From Scedosporium boydii (taxonomy: Eukaryota > Ascomycota > Sordariomycetes > Microascales > Microascaceae), in the NCBI GenBank assembly GCA_002221725.1, contig NJFT01000155.1, positions 35,239 to 99,238 of the forward strand: a stretch of 64,000 bases of DNA, in the 5' to 3' direction. Under the pieces are notes generated by a model, which saw nothing but the letters and a program-made list of their open reading frames with translations, was not told the DNA's origin and did not search any database. This document shows, piece by piece, positions 12,544 through 24,396 of the stretch. The position numbers were made by a program, and so were the translations under genes. Every line of letters begins with the position of its first letter. Positions within the stretch are counted from its first letter, which is position 1.

Positions 12544-14218
12544 CTGGCTCGTTGCGTCTGTGGATATCTAGTAGAGCGGCGCCGAATTGAATTGAGATGC
12601 CGCATTTATGGAGAGCTCGTGATGCCGTGGAGGTTGAGATGAAAAGCTGGTTAGGAATCCTGATGTTAAATCGGACGTGGCCGATTCCCTCACCAAACTC
12701 AAGATCAATCAATTGACCAGATCCATGAATGGACACTGAGAATTAGGAAGCGCTGTGGTATAATTAGTGGCATAATCGTATTCTTACTGTGTGTGAGGGC
12801 CCTGAACCCCACAAAAAAAGCACTCGGTTGTCGTATGACCCCAGGAATACAGTATAGATACTGTGAATTCAACAGCAAATCCGGCATGCGGTTTCTCCTC
12901 TTACTTCAGAGCTTAGAACTACCATCTTGTGCCTCCACTTTCACCCACCTTCTTGAACTGCCTAGCCGTCTTGAAGGAGAGGCTTTGGCAGACGGAAATA
13001 TTATTCGATATCCAGGATGCTGTTGAAAATCAGAAGACGCTGATCATACTGGCAGGACTCGGTGAATGACTTGGGAAAGAAAGACCAACCAGCCAAGGAT
13101 TGCTTGATGAGGGAACGTACTCCTCCATGCTCGTCCCAATTAGCACCGTAGCAGAGGTAAGATACTGGAAGGAGTGTCTAGACTGGTCATTCATACATCA
13201 ACATTGCCGGATACTGGTTCAAACATTCTCTGCTGTCTTCCCAATCGAAGTTTTTGGCAAATCTTGCTGGCGCAGAATCCCCAGGCCCATAGAAGCTTCC
13301 TTGTGGGGTATTTCAAGATCCTTTCTCAGTGCTGCTGCATAGTATTGAGATTACATCAATCAATACAGTTTTGACGCATTTGATACAATGAGTTGCTACA
13401 ATTGTGGTTCCAAGTCGGTACTTCGAATAGGCTGCTGACAAATACGCCGATGCTCCATTGTACTTCCATTGTCCATTGTCCTCGGAGATCTGCTTCGAGG
13501 TCTTCAAAGCTCCTTCGCTTTCTGGATTGTCATCGATCAATGTCGTTGCACATGCAAGCTTCGTAGCAGCTGTGACCAATCAGGGGCCACGCAAAGTAAT
13601 GCCGCCCAGTTTGCCCCACTGTTCCGTCCGCTAAATCCTCTGCTCCGTTATTTTGATCTTGACATTGGCGACTTGGATTGATGCTTTGATACCCCCGCCC
13701 CCTCCCCTTCTGTTTCCAGTGACCACCGGATTTACTTCGCGATCCAGATGTCCTCGTTTTTGTAGTACACGTAACACTACGCAGTATCGAGCTTTGCTGT
13801 GTTGAACTCAACCTCCGGACTGGATCTAATTGGAATCTTCGCAGCAATCTTGGGAAGCTTCGAAATGGACTTGGGGCCTGGCTCTCCTGGCGCCGCTGTC
13901 GTCATGGACCCAAGGATCGATTGATCTGCTTTGAGTCAAGTTCTGGGTAGCTTGAGAATGAATCAACCTTGGTGCTGCTCTCGTATGATAGCTCCCGGCC
14001 CCTCCCCTCCGTAGACGTTTGGTCACTCGCGCTTGTATCATACTGATATGCAGGAGGAGACGTGTCTGGCTCCTGCTCCTGCAGCTGTTCCATTGTTCCA
14101 TTACCGTCGCATGTCCCCATCTGGAGTCGTCGTCATTCTTCAAACCACGGCAGCACATCATTAATCCAAGCAACCCCGCCCACCATTGAAAACTCTCGGT
14201 TCTCCCGCTCATCTCTTC
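12544..14218. other. gene-free span between RFT1 and the AIF-type gene
   Basis: Both flanking genes point away, so this 1.7 kb should hold two promoters. No open frame of recognisable family is present. The 3' part (from about 14140) is rich in CT and probably forms the leader of the oxidoreductase gene. Confidence 0.5.
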
Positions 14219-14386
14219 ATGATTTCCAAACTTCCCCCTCCCCTCCATACACGAATAGGAGTCTCAATAGCCTCAATAGTCTCAATACCCCTCCTTTCTC
14301 GTCTAGCTTCCCCGTCTATTCGACTTTCTCACCATCTCCTTTCCAACCAAACAAGATTCAGTACTGGACACGGTCCAAAGTTCACA

Positions 14387-16117
14387 ATGGCCAAGGAATA
14401 CAAGCTTAAGGACCTCTCAGCCCTCTCGCTGAAACCTGGTGAGATGCAAGAGGCGGAAGTAGAGGGAGTTGAAAGTGGAAAAGTGCTCCTTGTCAACGCT
14501 GGAGGTTCCATCCAAGCTGTCGGCTCTAAGTGCACACACTACGGCGCTCCTCTTGTCAAAGGCATTTTGACGGCGTCTGGTCGTATCACTTGTCCCTGGC
14601 ACGGTGGTAAGTTGCTCCCAGGATTGGGTTTTCTTCTCCTTTCTCTGTCCGAAAATCTCTATTACCGTGCTTGAGGCGTAGCTTATGCATAGACAGCTTG
14701 CTTCAATGCAAAGTCTGGCGATATCGAAGATGCACCCGCGCTCGATTCTCTTTCGGTCTTCCCAGTTGCCGAGCGCGACGGTGCCGTATACATATCTGGT
14801 GAAGAAGAGGCCATCAAGTCTGGGCGTAGGAAGCCCAACTTCCAGTGCCGTGCCGCCGCCGCTTCTAAACCGCAAGAACAAAAAGTCTTGGTTGTCGGAG
14901 GCGGCTCCGGAGCACTTGGTGTTGTTGATGGACTCAAGGAGAATGGATACGACGGACCCATCACTGTCATATCCTCGGAGGGTTATCTACCAATTGACCG
15001 ACCTAAGCTTTCCAAAGCCTTGTCGACCGATCCGGACAAGATTGCTTGGAGGGATGGCGCCTGGTACAAGAGTGGCGCCGTAGACATAGTCGATGACGAA
15101 GTAACCGGCGTCGATTTTGCCAAAAACGCTGTCCATACCAAGAAGGGTGAAACAATTTCATACTCGAAGCTTGTGTTGTCCACGGGAGGAACACCGCGAA
15201 GACTCCCTCTAGAGGGTTTCAAGACACTAGGCAACATCTTTACTCTACGGACGATTGACGACACCAAGAAGATTGTGGAGGCCGTAGGTGACAAGGGCAA
15301 GAAGATTGTTATTATTGGGTCATCCTTCATCGGCATGGAGGTAGGCAAGGCCTTGTCCAGCGGTAACTCAATTTCCATTGTTGGTATGGAAAAGGTACCG
15401 CTCGAGAGGGTCTTGGGAGAAGAGGTTGGTGCGGGGTTACAAAAGGGCCTCGAGGCCTTGGGAGTCAAATTCTACCTGTCTGCTTCGGTTGAGAAAGCAG
15501 AAGCATCCGCAGCCGATGCGAGCAAAGTCGGCGCTGTGGTCCTAAAGGACGGTACCAGACTTGAGGCGGACCTCGTTATCCTGGGTGTTGGCGTGGCTCC
15601 AGCCACTGCCTACCTCAGGGATAACAGTGCTGTGAGTCTCGAGAGGGACGGCTCGCTTAAGGTGAATGAGAATTTTGTGGTGGAGGGACTCGAAAATGTC
15701 TACGCCATTGGCGACATTGCCACATTCCCGTACCACGGCCCCGGCGGAGACGGCCGATCCACCCGCATCGAACACTGGAGTGTGGCTCAGAACGCGGGAA
15801 GGGCTGTGGCCCGAGACATTACCCATCCCAAGGAGGCCCCCTGGTCCTTCATCCCCGTATTTTGGTCTGCCCTGTCAGGCCAGCTGAGATATTGCGGAAA
15901 CGCGTCTGCTGGGTGGGATGATATTGTCATTCAGGGAAATCCCGCGGAAGGAAAGTTTGTCGCCTACTACTGCCGCGGTGAGACAGTGTTGGCCATGTCG
16001 GCTATGGGCAGGGACCCAGTACTTGCGCAGTGCAGCACACTGATGTATGAGAACAAGATGCCTTCGAAGAGTCAGATTGTTGGAGGGCTGGACGTTTTGA
16101 CAGTAAACGTTAACTGA
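14387..16117 (+). CDS. Rieske-domain AIF-like NAD(P)H/FAD oxidoreductase (AIFM3 type)
   Basis: Two exons (14387-14606, 14697-16117) encode 546 residues. The N-terminal 110 residues are a Rieske [2Fe-2S] domain with CTH near residue 49 and CPWH near residue 70, the second set just before the intron. A pyridine-nucleotide-disulphide oxidoreductase domain follows: FAD fold VLVVGGGSGAL, NAD fold IIIGSSFIGME, and the second FAD motif YAIGDIA. This order is that of AIFM3 and bacterial ferredoxin reductases with an extra Rieske domain. The shared fungal start MAKEYKLKDL supports 14387, but an in-frame ATG at 14219 would add 56 residues that contain no acidic residue and look like a mitochondrial presequence. 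A role in redox or cell death is known for the family only. Confidence 0.88.
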
Positions 16118-17569
16118 AGCCGGGGGGAGGATGGAATATGACGAGGCAAGTCACTGGAGCACTCATGGATGTATTTTCGCGTCTCAGGGTCAGACATGTC
16201 ATGCTTTTCTTTTCCTTCCTCCTTGACACTTGCCGATCGTAGGACAATGTCCCCCAAGGTCCCCCTTTCCCATCTCCTGCGTAGATAGCTTGCGTCGCAG
16301 CGAGCCCTTATTCTCATATATACAGGCGCCTTCCTGGGAGCCTTTCTGTCTCAGTCTGAGAGACAGTCGGCTCTAGCTTGTCACGAGTTACCATTCCATA
16401 GAGCAGAATAGTTTGCGGGTTGGCTCGCTGATAAGCAGATGCTAGCCTCAGCTTTGTCGTTGCCCCGAGGCAGAAGATTGGGGAAAGATCTCCCGATGGC
16501 TCTGATCTTCAAGTCCTGGTAACCTAGAACCTCCTGGTGAGCGTCCTCTCACGTCATTTGAGTCGATACGGTCTCCAGCTGAGAGATTCAACTTAGGTGG
16601 GCATTCGGAAAGTTAGTTAGAGAATTCGATATTAAATCCCGACCAACAGGCCAAAATCCCTGGTAATGTTTTACTTTTTCTCTGATCTTCCATCCGGCGA
16701 ATCTCTTCAAGCTGAGCGTGAAAGGATTTCTTATTTTTCAGCTTGTCCTTTCTTTTCCCTCCTTTCCTTTCTGTCTCTATCAATTTATTTAGTTATTTAT
16801 TTATTTTATTTTTATTTTTATTTTTTTCTTTCCAACTTCGTTGTGCTTTGTATTTCTCAAGTCCCACTTGGTGAAAGCGGTTCTGTATGTAAATTATTTT
16901 AGGTTGCTCTGCCTGTGTACTTCGTAGTGGCTGCGCTATCAAATTTCCGGGACCTTCGCAATTTAGAAGATTCAGGCAAAGTCACTCGGTACTCTACAAA
17001 GTCGGTACAACAGGTACTCAAGGTCCCAGTCCAGTCCCGAAGCGGTTAAAGCAGGACGCGCTACGTCACAAGGCCCAAGCGAACGCGACTTCCACGGGTC
17101 CACCTAAACTACGTTATCTGACCAGGGAAGGTGCGATAGTCACCGCCCCGCTTTTCTCCTCTTCCCAAGTATTTTGGCGCCTTCAGGCTGCTTCAAATTG
17201 TTCTCTTCTTTTGACAAAAGAGAGAAACTTTCGCTTTCCCGTCCCTCAGTTTTGTCTAACACTGGGTTCACAAAAACTCTATTCCCCAGGCCAAAAATCC
17301 AACCCGGTCCCTTGACCTTCAGCACCCCCGATCGTCGATTCGCTCAAATCCTGTGCTCTCAAACATGCGTCTCTAGTGTGCAACACTTTCTTCTCGTCGA
17401 CAGGTCACCGCCGCCAGTGTCGAGCAACACCACAACACCACACACCCCTCCGAGCCGCTCCCGCCCCTACCACTGCGTCTGCACCTGTGGCTTGCGTCCG
17501 CCATGCTGACTCGGGTCTCGAGCGGACAGCAAAAGCAGAGTGCGTAGGGATAGTTGATCAACCACGAGA
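16118..17569. other. gene-free span with T-rich tract
   Basis: The span lies between two genes in the same direction. A low-complexity TTTAT/TTTTA tract sits at about 16785-16830, and one copy of the 9-mer TACTTCGTA at 16918. The stretch 17150-17569 is C/T-rich and likely the promoter and leader of the coiled-coil gene. I see no conserved protein. Confidence 0.5.
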
Positions 17570-20290
17570 ATGACTGGCGACGATGCCTCTGAGGCCCCGA
17601 GCCAAGCCGAGTCAGACGGCCCATCGCCGTCTTCTTCTGATGTACCGCCCCTTCGGTGCTGCTGTGGCGATCTGAACTGTATCGTCTTGAGACACAACTG
17701 CTCGATCTTGGAGAGCGTCGAGAAGGATGTCCATATGGCAGCAAAACTTGGCCAAGTATGTTGCCCTCTTCCTTCGATCCCGGAGCTCATGGTCGTTTCG
17801 TTTCGTTTCTCTTCTCTCGCGGCTTCTTTTGCTTTTTTTATTTTCTCGCCTTGTTTTCCCTTGCAAATCGTAATTCTATTCTCCTTGATCGTGTTCGCCC
17901 AGCCTGCTCTGTTTTCTATGTAAATATGGCCAGAGTCATATTTAGGTTCCGTCCCGAGGGGCCTTTTTTGCATGTCTTGCTCTGTCTCTGAACTATTTCC
18001 TTGTTGGGTTTCTTTGCATCGAATATCGAACAATTTATATTGTTCCTCATGGCTGCCTTCACTCTCCCCTCGCATGTGCGCCTCCACTTCCTGAGCCCCC
18101 GTCTACACCCTCTATCTGCTTTCTCTATCTAGTCTAGCTGGAACCGTTGTGAAAATGGCCCCCTCGCTAACTTTTGCTCTGCAGGCGCTATTAGTTCGCC
18201 ATGAAGCCTACATGGTTGATACCGAGCGAGACCGCGCTGCACTGACCTCCCGCATCAATCAGCTTGAGACCGACAAAAGGGAGCTGGAAGCCATGAACGC
18301 GAGGACGATCGAAGAAAACCGCGCCCTGCTAGATCAGCTCGAAGAGCTGAATAACTCCGTTTCCGAGTCAGAGAGCCGCATTCAAGTCCTCGAGGCAAGT
18401 TTACAGGCTTCCGAGCAGACCATCCGTCGACTCGAGATCACCGCATCCCGCGCCGCCGACATGGAAAGACACATCACCACCCTAGAGAATGACCTCGAAC
18501 ACGCGCAAAACACACTTGTTAACACGGAAGAGGAGTCTCGATCTGCTGTAAGACGGTGGAGGTTAGCTGAACGCACAATTGCCGACCTCCAGAGTCAACT
18601 TGACTTGATGGAGCGTGGTGCTCGTGAGGAAAGAGAGCGACAAGCCGAGGTTATTGATCGTATGGAACGCCAGCGTGAGATCGAGAGGGAACTTAGTACT
18701 GCGGCAGGCCGCCTCAAGGGCGCTGCCGCCGTCAAGTCTCTCGGTTTTGGACCCCAGAGCAGCACGGGTGCGGGAACAAGCACGGTCGTCTCACATTTCG
18801 TGAGGGATCTACTGCAGGATAACGCGAACTTACAGCTAGGAATTGCTGAGCTCAGAGAACTGCTTGCCAATTCCAGTGATGAGATCCAAGTGCTTAGAGA
18901 ACGCCTTTCTCTGCATCAGCCTATTCACGAGACTTCACCTGTCGCCTTTGTCTCGGATTTGAGAGCCGAACTCGGAGCGCCCCAGTCTCCCCCATCTCGG
19001 GAGGTCCATATACACCATCATTACCATGTCACGCCAAAACAGGAGAACCGAAAGCCCAAGAGGAGAAGGCAGGGTATGAACTCGTTGTCGGGATTCATGC
19101 CACCTACACCAGAGCATTCCTCTCCCACCCTTCCACCTACTGTCCGCGAGCAATGGCAGAGACAGGCTATTCATGATCCCTATTCCCCGAGAAGCCCTAT
19201 AACAAACGAGTCGGAAACAGAATCCTCTGTCCGGTGGTCACGCGCCTCTAATCTCATCTCCGAGTTTGCGCTATCAACTTTGTCTAGTTCGCCCCAGAGC
19301 AATCCTCGCTTGTCAATGTTTGATGGAAGCATGGCTCTCGATAGTGACGGGCCGCCCTCGCCATCTACAAGCATAGATCCATTGTCTCCGACCCCCAAGT
19401 CGGATGGAAATGGCATGCAAATGCCGGTTATGCCTTTGAACAGCAATTTCCAGGGCTTTATGCCCTCCTCGCCCTACCCTGCCTGCACAACGGCACTCTC
19501 ACTCGGCATTGTAGAGTTGCCTCAACCGTCTTTACCCGTGCAACATCCGGACAACATGGGCGGAGACACAGTAGAGGAAGTTGACGACGATGACGACTCT
19601 TCGACACGGACAACTACTGAAAGAGACAGTCCAAGAGCCGAATTGGAGCAGCTAGAAGAGGTGGATGACATGTCTAGCCCCCCAAGCCCACTACGGTCTG
19701 TTCTTCGTCGGACCGTGTCTCATGAATCCATCATGTCCCTCTCTGGTGGTCTGGATATTCACACTCTCAAGAATCGTCCAAGCCAGCTCACTTTATGCCA
19801 TCTAGGCAGTGCGCAGGCCATTGTAACAGGGATAACGGCGCAGCCAACTCTCTCCACCCTCGGTGGAAAGCGGGGCTCTGCCGTTCTGCGGGACAGCCTC
19901 GCCGCGCTCCCATCTCCCACGCCTCAGCAGACCGCTGGATCATCCTTTGGGACTCTTGGTAAATGGAGGGGGTGGCGACCCTGGGGAGGTCGGACTTCTA
20001 CGGGTGGTGATGAAAGCAGCAACAACAACGACGGTCCACCCACAAATGACACACCCACGAACGACACCTCGGCAGAGACGGCGGTTGCCGTCTCCGTTCA
20101 GATTAAGCCCAAGCCTGCCACCAAGGAAAGGGAGAAGGATATCATTCGCACTCCCGGGATCAATCAACCGGGAGCCATCCCCGGCTTCCAAGAGTACTGG
20201 GCGGCCTCACAACGGCGCCGCGGTGCGCCAAGTAAGGTACAACCCGACACTGTTGATCGAGCTGCCCTCAAAGACATATTAGAAAGTTGA
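17570..20290 (+). CDS. conserved fungal coiled-coil protein of unknown function
   Basis: Two exons (17570-17755 and 18185-20290) give 763 residues. The first exon carries a small cysteine-rich patch (LRCCCGDLNC, near residue 29) and EKDVHMAAKLGQ. After the intron comes a coiled coil of about 200 residues (roughly 65-265) with heptad-like leucines, a short conserved block (SHFVRDLLQDNANLQ), and a histidine-rich HIHHHYH motif near residue 345. The rest is serine/proline-rich and probably disordered, ending in a basic segment. The 429-nt intron is long for this genome and is bounded by GTATGT and CTGCAG. I do not recognise a characterised relative; a scaffold or cytoskeleton-linked role would be a guess. 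Confidence 0.75.
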
Positions 20291-21260
20291 TAAGTTTCCT
20301 AACTTTTTCCTCCTCTTCTTTTTCCTTTGTCTTCCACTTAATACAGCCACCATACGCATCCGCATCATTGAAGTTTTGGATCGTCACGCACGACGAGTGC
20401 TCGCTACACTCGGTAATCGAGATGGATACCCCCATCCCGCGCTTGCTTTCGCTTGCGGTTTCCTTTGTTATTTATTTGTTCTCTTGGATGGACGCCTTAT
20501 TCGGTTTATGCCGTTGCTGGGGTGCTGTTTGCTTGTGAATTCGTGTTTTTGGATCTATCTTCGCGGCAAAGTGATTAAGAGCATGGCAACGGAGTCTTCT
20601 CGCTTTTTTTTACAGGAGGAGAGTACACTGCATTAGGTCGAGATACCTTGTCTTTTTGTCCTTCTCGTTAGGGGACTATTGGAAGTTTATGATTAAATTT
20701 GGATTTGATATACCACAAGACTAAGGATGATAGAAGGAGAGAGAGATTGAACTTAATACATATACCCCATTGTTTCTGTTAACCATATCCCGTCCGTGGT
20801 TGCCGTTTTCACCGTGATCAGGGGTTCGAGGAAGTATGTTCCAAGTTGGGAGACATTGATATTGCCAACCGAATCACCAGTCTAACACAAGAGGATAGTT
20901 GGAATACGGGGGGAGGGGGCGGGGTGGAAGAGAAGACATTTGATTCAAAATCAAAACGACGAACGTGACATTATCCTGCATTAAAGACTTCTCCATTCCA
21001 GTCATTAAAATTGGTATCCCATCCAAAACTCCCACTCCAAATCCAAGTTCCCTCCCAGGCGCATGTCTCGCTGAATAAATTCATGCGCTCATTCATGTCT
21101 CCAAAAAAAGAAATAAATCAATAAATAAATCGCGTCCGTAAAATCCCCGCTTCATATGCATAGGTGTAAATAATTATACACAAAAAAAAATATCGTTCAA
21201 ATCCGGGTCATCCAACCCTCTCATTACCCTCGACATCACACACCATCCCGTTGTGTTCAT
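20291..21260. other. convergent 3' region
   Basis: Two genes end here from opposite sides. The sequence is T-rich then A-rich, with AATAAAT repeats near 21110-21130 that could serve as poly(A) signals for the minus-strand gene. No coding sequence is seen. Confidence 0.5.
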
Positions 21261-24200
21261 TCATACCCCTAGCCAATCCCTAGTGGCATCAACGGCATAA
21301 GTGCCGAAGTTGATGTACTCCGCCGTGACGGGAATGACGCCTCCGTGCCCGTCCCCGCCGCTTCCGTTCGCCGCCGTCCCGCCTGCCAGACCACCGCCGG
21401 CAGCCGCAGCATCCACCATTCCATGGGCCATCGGGTAAAGAGCGTTTTCGCCTCCCGGCGGCACTCTCGGGTAGTTGAACCAGTTAAACACGTCCAGGTA
21501 TTCCAGCTCGTTTGGCGCCGGAGTTCTAGCGGGAGTGAGGCTGGGCATGCGGGATGGTGCGCCGCTTAGTCCGCTACCGCCAGCACCACCACCACCATTC
21601 CCGGCATAGGCGCTTGGCGGGGGGTGTCGCGGCTGGTGTGAAATGAGCCACTCGAGGTCAAACGCCGTGCGCCTCATATCAGCGAGGATCTTGACCGACT
21701 TCGGTGTCACCCCGTCACCCTTCCTCTCGCTATCTTTATATTCATCAAGCACCCTCTGAAGCAGCTGAGAGTACCTGCTTGCGACCTGCCAGTAGCGTCC
21801 CATCTCACGAAGCGCGGTGAGGAAGACCGTGATGTTAGGCGACAAGGGGTGCTCCATCGTCGACGCGTGCACTAGGAGCAAGCGCGCCGCAACCCACAGA
21901 CTAAAAGCAAACGGCGGACCGAGCTTGTCGAGCAGGGCGTTCGAGTTCACGTATTCGTATATGGCTGCGATATTCTCAACTGCTACCTGGCAACGCTGCA
22001 TCGCTCCATAGGAGGGCGCAAATATTGCGGAGCGCATAGTGGGATATGCCGCGGATGAATGGAGCCGGATAACTGTCGTGTGGAAAGTTGTCTGGAGCAT
22101 GACCCACGAACAGGCGGCAGCTTTATTCGCTGCAGATTGGCACCCCATGCTACCGAATTCAGCGGGCAAGACAACCTGCCATTGAGATAACAGGGAGTCA
22201 AGCTCTTTGTATCGTCTCTGCCACCGCTCCACATCGGGCCCAGCGCTGATATCCACAGGTTCCTTGAGGAAGAGGTGTATCTGAGATAGAATTGACAGAA
22301 TGTCAATGTAGTACGCAAATGCTCCAAGGTTCTCCGGTCGCCCCAAACCCGGCTCAATAACACCATCTCCAGCAGTTTGGCCCCTCAGATACCACCGGGT
22401 CTCGACTTTTTGGTTCTTCGCCCACAACTCGTCTCGGCAGGGCAATTTCCTTTCGATATCCCTATCTCCGAGTGCGAAGTCAAATGCTGTAACAATCGTA
22501 GCATACCTATCCAGAAGATAAACCATCCAAAAGAGCCGCCGCCGGGACTCTTCTTCGATGAAGTCTCTCGGCTCAGGGAGGATAGTAGCACGTAACGTGG
22601 ATATGGATGGAAGGTTGGGCGCGACAGTCAAGGGAGAGCTCTCGACGGCGAGTCCGATTTGCACAACCGCCCTCGTAATCAAGGCCATGATATTCCAACT
22701 CGGGGGGCCGTGGCTACTACCAAATAAATCGAGGGCGAGGATAACAAGTGCCTGTAGGGATTTCACAGATAAGTTGTCCAAGCCGTAGAGCAGCACCTTT
22801 CTTTTGGAAAGGTCGTGGTAATGGCGTTTTCTATCCTCGGTTAGTCGAGCGTCTTGGGAGAAACGAAGCGTCGTCGCCACAATGGCATGAAGAAGGACGC
22901 GGTCAGCCTCATCGAGTGATGTGTGGCCACCAAAGAATGCATCAAACGTCGTCTTTCTATGTAGGATCGGACACCATGTGTGGATTTGCTTAAAGTAGAG
23001 CTCAACCAGGGCGTACAGCAAATCGTATGGAGGTAGTTCCTGTTCAGGTCCAGCGGCGGGGGTATCCGACTGTTGCGTGAGAAGACTAGAGGGGTGGACT
23101 TTCACATCGCCACGCGAATAATAATCCCGGCTATGCTGCTGCTGTTGCTGCTGCTGGGATGCGGTTGCCACCGTATGTGATTGCTGGGGGTGTTGGGCTT
23201 GAAAACCATCGTGTAATGGCGCCGATACCGACGCGGATGGGCCCAGGCCTGTAAAGGTCACTGGATTCGCAGGTTGAAACCCCTGTGGTTTCGGTTGCAG
23301 GAATACCCTAGCTTCGCCATGGTGAGAACTCTGCATCGGATCTGGATGCCTAAACAAGGAGGAGTGGCCCTGCTCTCTCGGTGTGCCTTGCTCACTCGTC
23401 ACGCTTGGGACGCTGGGGTTGCTGAGGCGCAAGCTAGGGGTGCTTGACGCGAGGGTATTGATGTTTGCTCCGCTGGTAGAAGCGGTAGCGGTCATGTAGG
23501 CCTCGAGAATCTGGGAATGGGTCCTTTGGATCTCCTCGAGCCTATCGAGGCGCTGCTCAAGCTCCTTCCCGTAGCCAGCTCGAAGGCCAGGCTTCTTTCG
23601 CTCCTTGTATTCGCAGAGTGCTCCATTGCGACTACACCAACCACAGGCAGGTTGTCCACGATCGCATTTAACCTAATGGATGGCAATAAAATCAGCATTA
23701 TTCTTGAGAGGTCTTAACGGGATTGACTGCGAGAAGGTGTAAGGTGCTTTAAAGTCCGGCGCCCGCCGCGTGAAGGTGCCTGAGGGCGAGTAGGGAATAT
23801 TGAAGTGGGGTACGGCACGAAACAGTACGTGACACGAGCTGGTTGGTGGAAGAGCGTACCTTTCGCTGTTTGCAGAGTTCACACCTAGGCAAAGTAAAGA
23901 GGTGAGACATTAGTAACCAATGTTAGAGGCTCTTCGGGGAAAAGATACAGCTCGTGGGATTATTCTCAAGATGTGATGGGGAGAATGCAGAGAAGATTCG
24001 GTAGTGTTAGAGCGAAACGAAGGATGACCTCGCGAGCTTCAGCGAGGCATCTGAGTAGGCTAAAGGTCGGGATTCGGGAGGGGGGAAGGAGAGGACTTAC
24101 GACACAGAGAGCGGTCGCTTGCGCTTTCCAAGACGGACCGAGTCGTTGTCTTCATTTTCGTGGTCAAGGTCATCGGGGCTGGGGACGGGGTTGCCCTCAT

Positions 24201-24396
24201 CACTCTCCTGGTCGGTGCTAGGCATGGCGGCAGAGTTGGCATCTGACGGCGGAGCGCCAACACTAGAAGCTCCTAGGGGATATGCCGAGCCGGGTGATCT
24301 ACTCTCTTGCTTGGTACTGCCGCCCTGCGGCTGGTGCTGGTGCTGGGACTGGGGCTGCTGCGCTCCCTGCTGGTGTTGCTGATGCTGCTTCGTCAT
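21261..24396 (-). CDS. Zn2Cys6 transcription factor with fungal-specific regulatory domain
   Basis: Three exons (24396-24101, 23884-23860, 23672-21261) give 910 residues. The N-terminus is rich in Gln/His, then acidic. The zinc cluster has spacing C-x2-C-x6-C-x6-C-x2-C-x6-C and is assembled across introns: its first two cysteines (CELCKQRK) lie on a 25-nt microexon and the other four on the last exon. A linker of the type KKPGLRAGYGKELEQRLDRLEE follows, then a Gln-rich stretch with seven consecutive Gln. The middle-homology domain runs from about residue 320 (YDLLYALVELYFKQIHTWCP) with RRRLFWMVYLLDRY. Such proteins are nuclear regulators of metabolism. It is divergent from LRA2 across 3.6 kb, so control of rhamnose genes is possible but unproved. 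Confidence 0.88.
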
